From: Halalkalibacter suaedae
GTDB taxonomy: Bacteria; Bacillota; Bacilli; Bacillales; Bacillaceae_D
Length of the DNA: 64,000 bases
Direction of reading: 5' to 3'
NCBI RefSeq assembly: GCF_017939705.1
Contig: NZ_JAGKSQ010000012.1
Location: 1 to 64,000, forward strand
Shown piece by piece: positions 1-9,264 of the stretch; within the stretch, counting starts at the first letter, position 1; each line of letters starts with the position of its first letter. The notes under the pieces were generated by a model. It was not told the origin of the DNA and searched no databases. It saw only the letters and a program-made list of their open reading frames with translations. The position numbers and the translations under genes were made by a program.

Positions 1-70
1 TCCGCTCGACTTGCATGTATTAGGCACGCCGCCAGCGTTCGTCCTGAGCCAGGATCAAACTCTCCATAAA
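1..70 (-). rRNA. 16S ribosomal RNA, 5' end (partial)
   Basis: The reverse complement carries the conserved 16S start (GAGAGTTTGATCCTGGCTCA, then GGCGGCGTGCCTAATACATG). Only about 70 nt lie inside the window; the gene continues past position 1. The mature 5' end near position 70 is set by similarity to the B. subtilis 16S start. Confidence 0.97.
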
Positions 71-232
71 ATTGTTGAGTTTAAATAGCTCAATACTTGT
101 TGCTGACTTTTAATAAAAGTCTAAATTGACGAGATATCCTTACTGTTGAAGTCAACAGTAAAATTCTCTTTTTCGCTTGGCTTTTGTTCAGTTTTCAAAG
201 AACTCGTTTGCCGCTCAGTGGCGACTTAAACT

Positions 233-261
233 ATATTACATTAAGACTTTCTAGTAGTCAA
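233..261 (-). promoter_or_regulatory. rrn promoter between tRNA-Ile and 16S
   Basis: On the minus strand TTGACT (256-261) and TAATAT (233-238) are separated by exactly 17 nt, a near-consensus sigma-A promoter. It can start 16S transcription independently of the tRNA cluster upstream. The 16S leader lies downstream of it. Confidence 0.75.
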
Positions 262-273
262 GAACTTTTTTTC

Positions 274-350
<77 letters not shown>

Positions 351-391
351 AAAAAAGACATAAAAAAAGCACCTTACAAAGCCTATTTTTT

Positions 392-465
392 TGGAGCGGG
401 TGATGAGAATCGAACTCACGACATCAGCTTGGAAGGCTGAGGTTTTACCACTAAACTACACCCGC
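392..465 (-). tRNA. tRNA-Gly (anticodon TCC)
   Basis: 74-nt cloverleaf with encoded CCA; seven-base anticodon loop with TCC. Confidence 0.96.
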
Positions 466-523
466 GTGTAATGAATACTGTATCATAAGATACCTATGAA
501 AACAAGTAAAACTTTAAAAACAA

Positions 524-600
524 TGGTCGGGAAGACAGGATTTGAACCTGCGACCCCTTGGTCCCAAACCAAGTGCTCTACCAAGCTGAGCTACTTCCCG
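524..600 (-). tRNA. tRNA-Pro (anticodon TGG)
   Basis: 77-nt cloverleaf with encoded CCA; anticodon TGG. Confidence 0.96.
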
Positions 601-609
601 AAATGTATA

Positions 610-686
610 TGGCACGCCCTGAGAGATTCGAACTCCCGACCTTTTGGTTCGAAGCCAAACACTCTATCCAGCTGAGCTAAGGGCGC
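610..686 (-). tRNA. tRNA-Arg (anticodon TCG)
   Basis: 77-nt cloverleaf with encoded CCA. The anticodon stem TTTGG/CCAAA closes the loop CTTCGAA, giving anticodon TCG. The CGN-reading tRNA I would expect in this type of cluster is the ACG (inosine) form, so the TCG anticodon is noteworthy. Confidence 0.93.
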
Positions 687-717
687 ATACTGTTTCTTCA
701 TATAATAAGCGAATAGT

Positions 718-804
<87 letters not shown>

Positions 805-839
805 ATTAACACCGTATCGCATTTCTTAAAAGAACAAAG

Positions 840-921
840 TGCGGGTGAAGGGACTTGAACCCCCACGTCATAAGACACTAGATCCTAAGTCTAGCGCGTC
901 TGCCAATTCCGCCACACCCGC
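840..921 (-). tRNA. tRNA-Leu (anticodon TAG), CCA not encoded
   Basis: Long variable arm; the loop CTTAGGA gives anticodon TAG. The acceptor stem is followed by discriminator A and then CTT rather than CCA, so this tRNA needs CCA addition, unlike the other ten tRNAs here. Confidence 0.94.
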
Positions 922-944
922 GAAATTTCATAGAAAAATATAAA

Positions 945-1021
945 TGGCGGTCCGGACGGGACTCGAACCCGCGACCTCCTGCGTGACAGGCAGGCATTCT
1001 AACCAACTGAACTACCGGACC
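945..1021 (-). tRNA. tRNA-Asp (anticodon GTC)
   Basis: 77-nt cloverleaf with encoded CCA; the loop CTGTCAC gives anticodon GTC. Confidence 0.96.
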
Positions 1022-1028
1022 AAATAAA

Positions 1029-1104
1029 TGGTGGAGGATGACGGGATCGAACCGCCGACCCCCTGCTTGTAAGGCAGGTGCTCTCCCAGCTGAGCTAATC
1101 CTCC
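1029..1104 (-). tRNA. tRNA-Val (anticodon TAC)
   Basis: 76-nt cloverleaf with encoded CCA; the loop CTTACAA gives anticodon TAC. Confidence 0.96.
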
Positions 1105-1107
1105 AAT

Positions 1108-1182
1108 TGGTGACCCGTACGGGAATCGAACCCGTGATACCGCCGTGAAAGGGCGGTGTCTTAACCGCTTGACCAACGGGCC
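1108..1182 (-). tRNA. tRNA-Glu (anticodon TTC)
   Basis: 75-nt cloverleaf with encoded CCA; the loop CTTTCAC gives anticodon TTC. Confidence 0.96.
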
Positions 1183-1200
1183 TCTTATCAAACAAAACAG

Positions 1201-1291
1201 TGGCGGAGAAGGAGGGATTTGAACCCTCGCGCCGCGTAAACGACCTACACCCTTAGCAGGGGCGCCCCTTCAGCCACTTGGGTACTTCTCC
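1201..1291 (-). tRNA. tRNA-Ser (anticodon GCT)
   Basis: 91-nt tRNA with a long variable arm and encoded CCA; the loop CTGCTAA gives anticodon GCT. Confidence 0.95.
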
Positions 1292-1292
1292 G

Positions 1293-1367
1293 TGGCTCCA
1301 CAGGTAGGACTCGAACCTACGACCGATCGGTTAACAGCCGATAGCTCTACCACTGAGCTACTGTGGA
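1293..1367 (-). tRNA. tRNA-Asn (anticodon GTT)
   Basis: 75-nt cloverleaf with encoded CCA; the loop CTGTTAA gives anticodon GTT. It is the first tRNA of the cluster, immediately downstream of the consensus promoter at 1391-1419. Confidence 0.96.
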
Positions 1368-1390
1368 ATAACTTATTGCTGACTTGGAAT

Positions 1391-1419
1391 ATTATATAAC
1401 CATAACATTCAGTTGTCAA
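1391..1419 (-). promoter_or_regulatory. tRNA-rRNA operon promoter, perfect consensus
   Basis: On the minus strand TTGACA (1414-1419) and TATAAT (1391-1396) are separated by 17 nt: both hexamers and the spacing are consensus sigma-A. Transcription would start near 1384, just upstream of tRNA-Asn at 1367. Confidence 0.9.
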
Positions 1420-1452
1420 CTATTTGTTATCGCCTCGTTCAGCGACTTCTAT

Positions 1453-1482
1453 AATATAGCACAGGACATTCCTGCTAATCAA
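1453..1482 (-). promoter_or_regulatory. Upstream tandem promoter of the tRNA-rRNA operon
   Basis: Minus-strand TTGATT (1477-1482), an 18-nt spacer and TATATT (1453-1458). It lies about 60 bp upstream of the consensus promoter, a tandem layout common for rRNA operons. Confidence 0.55.
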
Positions 1483-1490
1483 TACTTTAA

Positions 1491-1961
1491 TTAAATTTTT
1501 TTAAGTTTCCCTTTGCAGCGTCCACATCCGTATTTCTGCACATTGATCCTTCGTCTTCGAGAGTACTCCTGTTGACACTCTTTACATACATACCTATGAA
1601 GCGTTTTTATTGTATTCGTGGTCCCAGGAATCACATCACAAAAGCGAGGAGCATCAACTTGTTTTAAAAGAGCTTTAAAATCCTGATCCTGGTGCTTATA
1701 TCCTTTTCCTTCTATATGTAAATGGTAGTGGCATAGCTCATGCTTAATAATCCCAATTAAAGCCTCTTCCCCAAAATAGGTGAACTGCTTTGGATTAATC
1801 TCAATATTATGATTGTGCAAGAGATATCTTCCACCTGTTGTTCGCAACCTATTATTAAAGATTGCTTTATGCTTGAATTGACGATTAAAATGATCCAACG
1901 ATAATCGTTCTACTAATTGCTGCAACAACTCATTATCTAATTGTTTAATGTTTTTTTCCAT
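1491..1961 (-). CDS. SprT-family zinc metalloprotease-like protein (YdcK-like)
   Basis: Predicted cytosolic SprT-like protein of about 156 residues. The zinc metalloprotease signature HELCH is near residues 74-78. A C-terminal zinc ribbon with two CxxC pairs (CKEC and CGRC) follows, as in B. subtilis YdcK. The substrate and biological role are not known. The start is uncertain: an ATG at 1973 sits directly against its AAGGA and is too close, so the ATG at 1961 (AAGGA about 12 nt upstream) is preferred; GTG at 1970 is another option. The tex - cmpA - sprT - tRNA - rRNA neighbourhood matches B. subtilis. Confidence 0.85.
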   Translation of the reverse strand: MEKNIKQLDNELLQQLVERLSLDHFNRQFKHKAIFNNRLRTTGGRYLLHNHNIEINPKQFTYFGEEALIGIIKHELCHYHLHIEGKGYKHQDQDFKALLKQVDAPRFCDVIPGTTNTIKTLHRYVCKECQQEYSRRRRINVQKYGCGRCKGKLKKI

Positions 1962-2045
1962 AACCTTCACCATTCCTTCAACTTTGACAAACCCTCATAC
2001 ATATAATAATACATATCCAAATAGCTGTTAAGGAGATGGTTGCTT

Positions 2046-2180
2046 ATGCCAGATTGGCTAAGACAACAATTAAGGCGGGCTTACCACAAAAAAGACCGAA
2101 CACAGATTAAAATTTTAAATCAATGCTGGTTTTATTACAAAGAGAAATCAGATGTACCCATTAAGACGATGCAAAAATAA
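2046..2180 (+). CDS. cmpA: Cortex morphogenetic protein CmpA (44 aa)
   Basis: Short ORF of 44 codons beginning MPDWLRQQLRRAYHKKDRTQ, with a strong AAGGAG at 2030-2035 ten bases before the ATG. The features MPxWL, a basic RAYxxKD segment and LNQCWFYY are those of CmpA. CmpA is a small sporulation protein that, in B. subtilis, acts with the ClpXP system in quality control of spore coat/cortex assembly. It lies between the sprT-like gene and tex, transcribed opposite to both, consistent with the position I recall for B. subtilis cmpA. It ends just before a hairpin shared with tex. The identification rests on sequence recall, synteny and size. Confidence 0.82.
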   Translation: MPDWLRQQLRRAYHKKDRTQIKILNQCWFYYKEKSDVPIKTMQK

Positions 2181-2227
2181 AAGAAGCCACTGAAAAGGTA
2201 CGATTTACCTTTTCCAGTGGCTTCTTC
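2181..2227. terminator. Hairpin terminator between convergent cmpA and tex
   Basis: Arms AGAAGCCACTG and CAGTGGCTTCT extend through AAAAGGTA/TACCTTTT with one bulged base. On the minus strand the hairpin is followed by TTTTATTTTT (tex side), a good U-tract; on the plus strand the T-run is weaker. Confidence 0.75.
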
Positions 2228-2258
2228 TTGGCTCTTTAGAGGTTTTTACTTTGTTAGT

Positions 2259-4436
2259 CTACACCTGTTCCTCTGGTTTTTTCATTGTTAGTGAAATTCT
2301 TCCCTTTTCTACATCAGCTTGTTCAACCCAAACTGTTACAATTTCACCAACAGAAACGACTTCAAGTGGGTGTTTGACAAAGCGGTTTGTTAACTTAGAA
2401 ATATGGACAAGACCGTCCTGTTTTACACCAATATCAACAAACGCACCAAAATCTACAACATTGCGCACTGTTCCTTGAAGCTCCATACCAGCCTTTAAAT
2501 CCTCCATCTGTAAAACGTCCTGCTTTAAAAGAGGCTTCGCTACTTCATCACGCGGATCACGACTTGGACGAATCAATGAATCGATTATATCCGTTAATGT
2601 CGGTAATCCGATTTCAAGTTCACTAGCAAGCTCCTCTTTATTTATAGACTGAAGCTGTTCCTTCACCTTATCTGTACCAATTTCTTTTGCAGACGCATTG
2701 ATTCTTTTTAAAAGCTTTTTCGTTTCATCATAGCTTTCAGGGTGAATAGCAGTCGCATCAAGTGGTTGAGTGCCTTCTTGAATTCTCAGAAAGCCTATTG
2801 CTTGTTCATATGTCTTTGCACCTAATCTTGGTATTTTCTTCAATTGAGTACGACTCGTAAAACGTCCCTCTTCATCTCGACGTTTAACGATATTGGTTGC
2901 TACAGTTTTTGACAATCCTGCAACATATTGCAGCAACGAGCTCGAGGCAGTATTTACATTTACCCCAACCTGATTTACAACAGTCTCTACAACAAATGTT
3001 AATGAATCATTTAAACGTTTTTGAGAAACGTCATGTTGATATTGACCAACCCCTACAGACTTAGGGTCAATCTTCACCAATTCAGCAAGCGGATCTTGTA
3101 GTCTACGGGCAATAGAAGCTGCACTTCTTTCTTCAACTTTCAGATCAGGGAATTCCTCTCTCCCAAGCTCTGATGCCGAATAGACACTCGCACCAGCTTC
3201 ATTAACGATCAAATAATAAATCGGATCAGCTAATTGTTTCACCGTATCTGCAATAAACTGCTCTGTCTCCCTCGAAGCCGTTCCATTTCCAATTGCAATC
3301 ATCTCAACCTGATGTTCTTCAATTAACATTTTGACCTTCTCGGTGGCCTTTTCTACTTCATTACGCGGAGGTGTTGGATAAATAACAGCGATATCTAACA
3401 CCTTTCCTGTATCATCAACAACCGCAAGTTTACAGCCTGTCCGGTATGCCGGATCAACACCAAGAACGACTTTGCCCTTCATCGGAGGTTGTAGCAGTAG
3501 ATGTCTTAAATTCTCTGAAAAGATATGAATCGCTTGTTCTTCCGCCTTCTCAGTTAATTCATTACGAATTTCTCTCTCAATTGACGGTTCAATCAAACGC
3601 TTATAGCCATCCTCTATCGCCTCACTAACTAAATCAGCTGTCAGTGAAGATGGATTCTTAATTATCGTTCTTTTCATATCACCAATAATTCGATCACTTG
3701 GGAACACTAGCGATACACGAAGAATCCCTTCCTTTTCACCACGATTCATCGCTAAAATCCGATGTGGAACGATTGCTTTAATTGCCTCTTCATACTCATA
3801 GTACATCTCAAATACTGCTTTTTCATCCAATTCAGTATCCTTGGAGACAGTTTTGATTTTACCATCCTTAAATCCAGTTAACCGGATTGCCTTTCGAAGG
3901 TCAGCTTCATCAGAAATCCACTCAGCAACGATATCTTTCGCACCTTGAATGACCTCTTCCTCTGTATGAAGCTCATGCTCCTCACTTAAATATGTACGCG
4001 CCTCTTCCGTGATTGAACCATCCTTCGGGAAGGAATATAACCATAAAGCAAAGGGCTCTAAGCCTTTCTCCTTAGCAACAGTCGCCTTCGTTCGTCTCTT
4101 CTGTTTAAATGGTCTGTATAAATCTTCAACCTCTTGAAGCTTCTTAGAATTTGTAATTTTTACTTTCAATTCATCTGTCAATTTTCCTTGTTCATCAATT
4201 AAGCGAAGAACCTCTTCTTGACGTTGTCCTAATTGATTTGCATATTCCCACTTGTCAACAATTGTGCGGATCTCTACCTCATCTAAACCACCTGTCATCT
4301 CTTTACGATAACGTGCAATAAAAGGAACCGTATTCCCCTCTTCAACAAGTTTGATTAATTGATCAACATTCGCTTTCTTTACTTTCAATTCCTGAGCAAT
4401 TGATTCGATTGTATGTTGTTTCTTTGCATCATTCAT
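2259..4436 (-). CDS. tex: Tex-family RNA-binding transcription accessory protein (YdcI-like)
   Basis: 725 residues, the normal Tex length. Order visible: an N-terminal helical Tex domain (MNDAKKQHTIESIAQELK onward), a central YqgF/RNase H-like domain (VVLGVDPAYRTGCKLAVVDD near residues 325-345), helix-hairpin-helix region (NTASSSLLQYVAGLSKTVA) and a C-terminal S1 RNA-binding domain (GTVRNVVDFGAFVDIGVKQD near residues 655-675). Tex proteins bind nucleic acid and influence transcription; the exact cellular role in Bacillus is not settled. AGAGGTG lies 5 nt before the ATG. In B. subtilis the equivalent gene directly follows the sigB operon; here a sugar island and a chemoreceptor gene lie between. 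Confidence 0.95.
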   Translation of the reverse strand: MNDAKKQHTIESIAQELKVKKANVDQLIKLVEEGNTVPFIARYRKEMTGGLDEVEIRTIVDKWEYANQLGQRQEEVLRLIDEQGKLTDELKVKITNSKKLQEVEDLYRPFKQKRRTKATVAKEKGLEPFALWLYSFPKDGSITEEARTYLSEEHELHTEEEVIQGAKDIVAEWISDEADLRKAIRLTGFKDGKIKTVSKDTELDEKAVFEMYYEYEEAIKAIVPHRILAMNRGEKEGILRVSLVFPSDRIIGDMKRTIIKNPSSLTADLVSEAIEDGYKRLIEPSIEREIRNELTEKAEEQAIHIFSENLRHLLLQPPMKGKVVLGVDPAYRTGCKLAVVDDTGKVLDIAVIYPTPPRNEVEKATEKVKMLIEEHQVEMIAIGNGTASRETEQFIADTVKQLADPIYYLIVNEAGASVYSASELGREEFPDLKVEERSAASIARRLQDPLAELVKIDPKSVGVGQYQHDVSQKRLNDSLTFVVETVVNQVGVNVNTASSSLLQYVAGLSKTVATNIVKRRDEEGRFTSRTQLKKIPRLGAKTYEQAIGFLRIQEGTQPLDATAIHPESYDETKKLLKRINASAKEIGTDKVKEQLQSINKEELASELEIGLPTLTDIIDSLIRPSRDPRDEVAKPLLKQDVLQMEDLKAGMELQGTVRNVVDFGAFVDIGVKQDGLVHISKLTNRFVKHPLEVVSVGEIVTVWVEQADVEKGRISLTMKKPEEQV

Positions 4437-4607
4437 TCGAGCACCTCTTTAGAAAGAATAGTATTATCATATCATATTGACTAGCGAAACTGAGAATCGA
4501 CCTACTCTTCCTAGCCCAAACGAAAGCAAAAGATTTCTCCTTCAAGGGTTGTAGTAAGGAATTTGTGGAGCTAGACTTCAATTGTAAGACTTCTATCCTT
4601 TTTAAAA

Positions 4608-4650
4608 AGAAAAAAGAGGCCCTCCTCCAAAACAGGATCAGAAACCTCTT
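4608..4650 (-). terminator. Terminator downstream of the chemoreceptor gene
   Basis: On the minus strand AAGAGG...CCTCTT closes a loop with inner GATCC/GGAGG pairing and is followed by TTTTTTC. It sits just after the mcp stop codon at 4664. Confidence 0.6.
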
Positions 4651-4663
4651 AACTTAATCTAGG

Positions 4664-6373
4664 TCAAAACTTAAACTTCGCTACTTGTTGATTTAGGTTT
4701 TCCGCGAGCTTCGCTAACTGTTCCGAGCTAGTAGCAACAGCCTCCATGGAAGTACTCGTTTGCTTAACAGAGGAAGCCGCTTGTTCAATACCTGCTGACG
4801 ATTCTTCAGAAACTGCAGCAATTTCTTCGATTGATTTATTGATCTCCTCACTGTTATCTGCGATCGTATTCAAATTACCTGAGATGATCTGCACCCCTTT
4901 AGTCATTTCCAACAGAGCTTCATTAATCATCTCAAACGTTTCGCCAGTTGTACGGATTTGGTTTGTACCATTTTCTACTTCTTTATATCCAGACTGCAGT
5001 GATTCCGTTACTTGATTAGAGTCCCTTTGAATACTACCAACAATATGTGTAATATCCGCTACAGATAAAGATACCTGCTCTGCTAGCTTTCTAACTTCAT
5101 CTGCCACAACAGAAAATCCTTTACCATGCTCCCCTGCTCTAGCGGCTTCAATCGCAGCATTCAACGCCAGTAAATTCGTTTGATCGGCAATATCCTTAAT
5201 GACTCCAACAAGCTTAGATATTTCCTCTGACTGCTTGTCCAACGACCCTACCTTTTCTACCGCTTCTCCTACTATCGTGTGAATCGACGTCATTTGTTGA
5301 ATAGAAGAGCTCATTAATTGACTTCCCTTTTCCACCATTTCAATGACATGTTGCGAGGATTGATTGACTTCATTTCCTCTTTGACTCGCCTCGTTCACCT
5401 TACCAGTAAAATCAAGCATTGAACTCGCTAATTGAGTGGCCGTAGTTGCTTGTGCTTCAGATCCAGAGGACAACTCTTGCATAGTCGAAGCTATTTGACT
5501 GCTCCCCTCTTTTACTTCCCCCGCTGCTTGAGTGAGTCCATCACTTTGAGCAGATACCGTATGCGAGACTGAACTGATTTGCCCCAGTAGTCCCTTGATG
5601 TTCTCATTCATTTTGTTACTAGCTGTGACTAATTGTCCAATTTCATCATGCGACTTTATCTGAAGTGGCTCTTGGCTTAAATCGCCTTCAGAAAGCAAGC
5701 CCATTCGTTTTGTAATCCTTTGAATTGGTTTAGCAATGATCGAAGCCATATAGATAGCCAATGCCGTTCCTATAACCACTACTACAATCGAAACGATGAT
5801 TCCTACAACCATATTTGATTCGTTATTAACGAGTAGATTGTTACCTGCACCTTCGAATAGTCGTTCTCGATTATTAATGAGATATTGATACCCATTCATA
5901 ATTTCCATACCTTCTATTCTTACAGGTCCCTCTATATTTCCCTTAGCTAACTCTTCGTCCCCGCTTTGGTATACAACAAATACTTCATCTCTCACTCGTT
6001 GTTCCCATTCAATACTCCTAGCCACTAAGTCTTGAAAATCTTGCGAGTCCGATAACTCCAGAGCTTCCGTTTCTACTGTTCGACTTTCTTCTGAATATGC
6101 ATCAAACTGATCTATGTATTCTTGTTTCCCAGTTAATACATACGCCCTTGCAAGACTAATCCGTTCCGACATGTTATGCCCTAATGTTTGATCGGCAATT
6201 AACAGCGGAAGCTGATGATTAATCATATTCTTCGTTTCAGAATTAATCGCTGTAGAAGCAATGAAATTGTACACGCCAAATGCTAGCGTTAATGCAACCA
6301 CAATTGAAAATCCCACCAAGATCTTAGCTCTAATCGAATTCAATTTAAGTGGCTTGAATAACTTATTCTTCAT
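4664..6373 (-). CDS. Methyl-accepting chemotaxis protein
   Basis: 569-residue transmembrane chemoreceptor. A first membrane helix near residues 18-38 is followed by an extracytoplasmic four-helix-type sensor (about 150 residues), a second helix ([19 protein letters not shown]), a HAMP domain and the signalling domain with the hairpin motif [20 protein letters not shown]. It would control the CheA/CheY pathway. The ligand is unknown; being directly downstream of the sugar ABC cluster makes a sugar-related attractant plausible (inference). Start chosen at ATG 6373 because GGGGGTGGGAG lies just upstream; the longer reading frame to 6451 would begin inside the terminator of the preceding operon. 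Confidence 0.93.
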   Translation of the reverse strand: MKNKLFKPLKLNSIRAKILVGFSIVVALTLAFGVYNFIASTAINSETKNMINHQLPLLIADQTLGHNMSERISLARAYVLTGKQEYIDQFDAYSEESRTVETEALELSDSQDFQDLVARSIEWEQRVRDEVFVVYQSGDEELAKGNIEGPVRIEGMEIMNGYQYLINNRERLFEGAGNNLLVNNESNMVVGIIVSIVVVVIGTALAIYMASIIAKPIQRITKRMGLLSEGDLSQEPLQIKSHDEIGQLVTASNKMNENIKGLLGQISSVSHTVSAQSDGLTQAAGEVKEGSSQIASTMQELSSGSEAQATTATQLASSMLDFTGKVNEASQRGNEVNQSSQHVIEMVEKGSQLMSSSIQQMTSIHTIVGEAVEKVGSLDKQSEEISKLVGVIKDIADQTNLLALNAAIEAARAGEHGKGFSVVADEVRKLAEQVSLSVADITHIVGSIQRDSNQVTESLQSGYKEVENGTNQIRTTGETFEMINEALLEMTKGVQIISGNLNTIADNSEEINKSIEEIAAVSEESSAGIEQAASSVKQTSTSMEAVATSSEQLAKLAENLNQQVAKFKF

Positions 6374-6413
6374 ACTCCCACCCCCTACTCTAAGTTTCAC
6401 ATATTGCTCATTA

Positions 6414-6450
6414 GAAAAATGGCCCCTTGTCCCTCTTGGACAAGGGGCCA
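6414..6450 (-). terminator. Rho-independent terminator after mmsB
   Basis: Perfect 13-bp arms TGGCCCCTTGTCC and GGACAAGGGGCCA with a 5-nt loop. On the minus strand they are followed by TTTTT. This ends the sugar transporter operon and separates it from the chemoreceptor gene. Confidence 0.92.
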
Positions 6451-6465
6451 CTCCCCATATCAGTA

Positions 6466-7641
6466 TTAAGCTCTTTGTCTACGAGTCATAACGTCAAAGA
6501 TAACTGCCGCTGCAAGTACTCCACCACGAATCATGTATTGTGGGGCAATACCTACACCCAACAAGTTCATTCCATTTATGAGAGTCGCCATAACAATCGC
6601 ACCGATAACAGCACCTGTTACTTTACCAACACCACCCGCAGCAGATACACCACCAACGAATGCGGCAGCAATCGCGTCTAGTTCAAATAATGTACCAGCT
6701 GTCGTTGTAGCTGATTCCAAACGAGCTGTAAATAAAATACCTGATAACGCTGAAAGCATCCCCATTGAACCGAATACGATAAACGTAATTTTACTTACGT
6801 TGATACCCGTAAGGTGAGCGGCTTCCGGATTACTACCTACCGCATAAATGTGACGTCCAAGAACCGTCTTTGTTGTAATGAAATGATAAACCAGGACAAC
6901 TAATATAATGATGATAACCGTCCAAGAGAAACCGTTATACCCCGCTAGAAGCCATGTTATATAAGCAATAATTCCTGATACAAATACTAGTTGAAGGGTA
7001 AAGATTGGCTTTGATACAACATCAAACTCATACTTGATTTTATTTCGACGATTTGAAATCGCGCTGTAAATGTAGAATAGGATTCCAATTCCCCCGATAA
7101 TCAAGGAAAGTAAATGTAGACCAGCTACTTCGGCAATAGCTGGTATATAGCCATTCCCAATTGCATTAAACGCATCATTATCAACGTTAATCGTACCTGT
7201 TTTTTCAGTTACCATTAAAAGGGCACCACGATAGATAAGCCAACCAGCTAGAGTGGCAACGAATGCTGGAATCCCAACTTTTGCTACTAAAGCTCCTGTA
7301 ATTGAACCAGCTGCGATACCCATTACAAGTATAATCGGGATAACAATAAATACCGGCATATTAAATTGCATAAGAAGGATTGCCGCAATTGCCCCAAGAA
7401 AACCTGCCAAAAATCCGATGGACAAATCAATGTGCCTAATAACGATAACAAGCATAACACCGACTGCTAATACGGCGATATAACCAGCAGAATCTAATAA
7501 ATTACTAATATTACGTGAAGAAAGGAATAAACCATCAGTCAAAATTTGAAACGTGATCATAATGACAGCTAAAGCGATATACATTCCGTAATCCCGGATA
7601 TTATGCTTTAACAATCCCGATAATTCTTTAATATACTTCAT
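6466..7641 (-). CDS. mmsB: Sugar ABC transporter permease (MmsB/XylH type)
   Basis: 391 residues, strongly hydrophobic, with about 10 membrane helices. It belongs to the ribose/xylose/multiple-monosaccharide permease family (BPD_transp_2): conserved [19 protein letters not shown] cytoplasmic loop and the glycine/alanine-rich segment [19 protein letters not shown]. It forms the membrane channel for the ATPase encoded upstream (12-nt gap) and the binding protein before that. GGAGG precedes the ATG. The substrate is probably an aldose such as xylose, arabinose, galactose or glucose, by analogy to the Agrobacterium ChvE-MmsAB system; not proven by sequence. Confidence 0.88.
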   Translation of the reverse strand: MKYIKELSGLLKHNIRDYGMYIALAVIMITFQILTDGLFLSSRNISNLLDSAGYIAVLAVGVMLVIVIRHIDLSIGFLAGFLGAIAAILLMQFNMPVFIVIPIILVMGIAAGSITGALVAKVGIPAFVATLAGWLIYRGALLMVTEKTGTINVDNDAFNAIGNGYIPAIAEVAGLHLLSLIIGGIGILFYIYSAISNRRNKIKYEFDVVSKPIFTLQLVFVSGIIAYITWLLAGYNGFSWTVIIIILVVLVYHFITTKTVLGRHIYAVGSNPEAAHLTGINVSKITFIVFGSMGMLSALSGILFTARLESATTTAGTLFELDAIAAAFVGGVSAAGGVGKVTGAVIGAIVMATLINGMNLLGVGIAPQYMIRGGVLAAAVIFDVMTRRQRA

Positions 7642-7653
7642 TTTATTAACCTC

Positions 7654-9174
7654 CTATTGCGTTGCAAGTTCCATGATCTTTTCTTGGTTTGCTTCCTCTG
7701 AAGAAAGTTCCCCTTTAATTTCACCCTCGGCCATGACATAAATGCGATCACTCATCCCAAGAACTTCACCAAGTTCCGACGAAATCATAATAATACTCAT
7801 TCCTTGAGCAATTAATTCATTCATGACTGTGTAGATTTCAAATTTTGCACCGACATCAATTCCTCGTGTCGGTTCATCTAAGATTAATAGTTTCGGACCA
7901 ACAAATAGCCATTTTCCTAGAGACACTTTCTGCTGGTTTCCTCCACTTAATTTTCCAACCAATTGTTGTAGTGACGGTGTCTTGATTTTTAAGGATTCAC
8001 GATAACCTTGAGCAATGACCATTTCTTCATTTTCATTCACTTTACCACCAGGTGAAATTTGCTTTAAATTTCCGATCGAAATATTACTTTTAATGTCTTG
8101 CAATAAGAATAACCCATCGCCTTTTCTATCTTCCGTTACATAGGCAATTCCTGCCTTGATGGCTTCGCTTGTGTGTTTGAAATGGGTCTTTTTCCCTTCT
8201 ACAATGAGATCCCCTTGTACCTTATAGTTTTCTGCATTTCCAAAAATACTAAGTGCAAGCTCTGTACGACCCGAACCCATTAGACCTGCTATGCCAACAA
8301 TTTCTCCCTTTTTCACATGGAGATCTACATTAGTGGCTACATTCCGTCCAAGTCTTGAATCGTAGGCCGTCCAGTTAGATAATTCAAGAATATTCTCACC
8401 CAACACTTTTTTCGCTCGTTTCGGGTAAATATCTTCAATTTCACGACCAACCATGTTCTTAATAATATTGGTCTCAGTAATTTCACCCTTGGATGCATCT
8501 AATGTACAAATCGTTTCTCCATCGCGTAGGACAGTGGCCTTATCAGCAATTGCGATAACCTCTTTTAGTTTGTGAGAGATCATAATCGATGTGATCCCTT
8601 GCTTTTTCAATTCAAGTAACAGCTCCAATAGATTCGCGCTATCATCTTCATTTAACGCAGCAGTCGGCTCATCTAAGATTAGAAGCTTTACTTCTTTACT
8701 TAATGCTTTCGCAATTTCAACTAGCTGCTGTTTACCTACACCTAACTCTTTAATTAAGATTTCTGGGTTAACCTTTAATCCTACTTTATTAAGCAGATTT
8801 TTGGATTCAACAATCGCTTTGTTCCAATCAAGGACGCCGCCTTTTTGTATTTCATTTCCTGCAAATATATTTTCGTATACCGATAGATCAGGGAATAGTG
8901 CTAATTCTTGATAAATGATAACAACGCCAACGTCGACGCTATCGCTAATCTTATTGTATTTTTGGATTTCTCCATTGTAGACAATATCACCAGAATACGT
9001 GCCGAATGGATAAACCCCGCTAAGTACCTTCATTAACGTAGACTTACCAGCACCATTTTCTCCAACAAGGAAGTGAATTTCTCCTCTTTCGACTTTGAAA
9101 TTGACATTAGAGAGTGCCTTCACGCCTGGAAACTCTTTTGATATCTGGTTCATTTCTAAAATATAATCACTCAT
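7654..9174 (-). CDS. mmsA: Sugar ABC transporter ATP-binding protein (MmsA type)
   Basis: 506 residues with two fused nucleotide-binding domains, as usual for CUT2-class sugar importers. The first half has Walker A GENGAGKST, a degenerate signature LGVGKQQ and Walker B LLILDEPTAAL. The second half has the typical degenerate Walker A (GLMGSGRTE), signature LSGGNQQK and LLILDEPTRGID. It energises uptake through MmsB. AGGAGG lies 9 nt before the ATG. The 90-nt gap to chvE carries a hairpin that may reduce its expression relative to the binding protein. Confidence 0.92.
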   Translation of the reverse strand: MSDYILEMNQISKEFPGVKALSNVNFKVERGEIHFLVGENGAGKSTLMKVLSGVYPFGTYSGDIVYNGEIQKYNKISDSVDVGVVIIYQELALFPDLSVYENIFAGNEIQKGGVLDWNKAIVESKNLLNKVGLKVNPEILIKELGVGKQQLVEIAKALSKEVKLLILDEPTAALNEDDSANLLELLLELKKQGITSIMISHKLKEVIAIADKATVLRDGETICTLDASKGEITETNIIKNMVGREIEDIYPKRAKKVLGENILELSNWTAYDSRLGRNVATNVDLHVKKGEIVGIAGLMGSGRTELALSIFGNAENYKVQGDLIVEGKKTHFKHTSEAIKAGIAYVTEDRKGDGLFLLQDIKSNISIGNLKQISPGGKVNENEEMVIAQGYRESLKIKTPSLQQLVGKLSGGNQQKVSLGKWLFVGPKLLILDEPTRGIDVGAKFEIYTVMNELIAQGMSIIMISSELGEVLGMSDRIYVMAEGEIKGELSSEEANQEKIMELATQ

Positions 9175-9211
9175 TACTTTGCCTCCTTAACCAGACAACT
9201 TTAAAACCAGA

Positions 9212-9244
9212 GGAATGAGCGTTAGATTGATCCAACACTCATCC
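9212..9244 (-). promoter_or_regulatory. Intercistronic hairpin between chvE and mmsA
   Basis: GG.ATGAG.GTT.GAT pairs with ATC.AAC.CTCAT.CC around a two-base loop. Only a short TTTT follows on the minus strand. Such hairpins after binding-protein genes often stabilise the upstream mRNA or partly terminate transcription. Confidence 0.55.
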
Positions 9245-9264
9245 CCATAATTGTATTAGTTCTA

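Noticed and set aside
878-1195. 105-codon minus-strand reading frame
   Set aside because: It runs across tRNA-Leu, Asp, Val and Glu; the sequence is explained by tRNA structure.
1996-2015. Sigma-E promoter for cmpA
   Set aside because: CATACATA words resemble the sigma-E -10, but no -35 at the right distance could be found.
6374-6451. N-terminal extension of the chemoreceptor (MAPCPRG...)
   Set aside because: It starts inside the mmsB terminator hairpin and has no ribosome site; ATG 6373 does.
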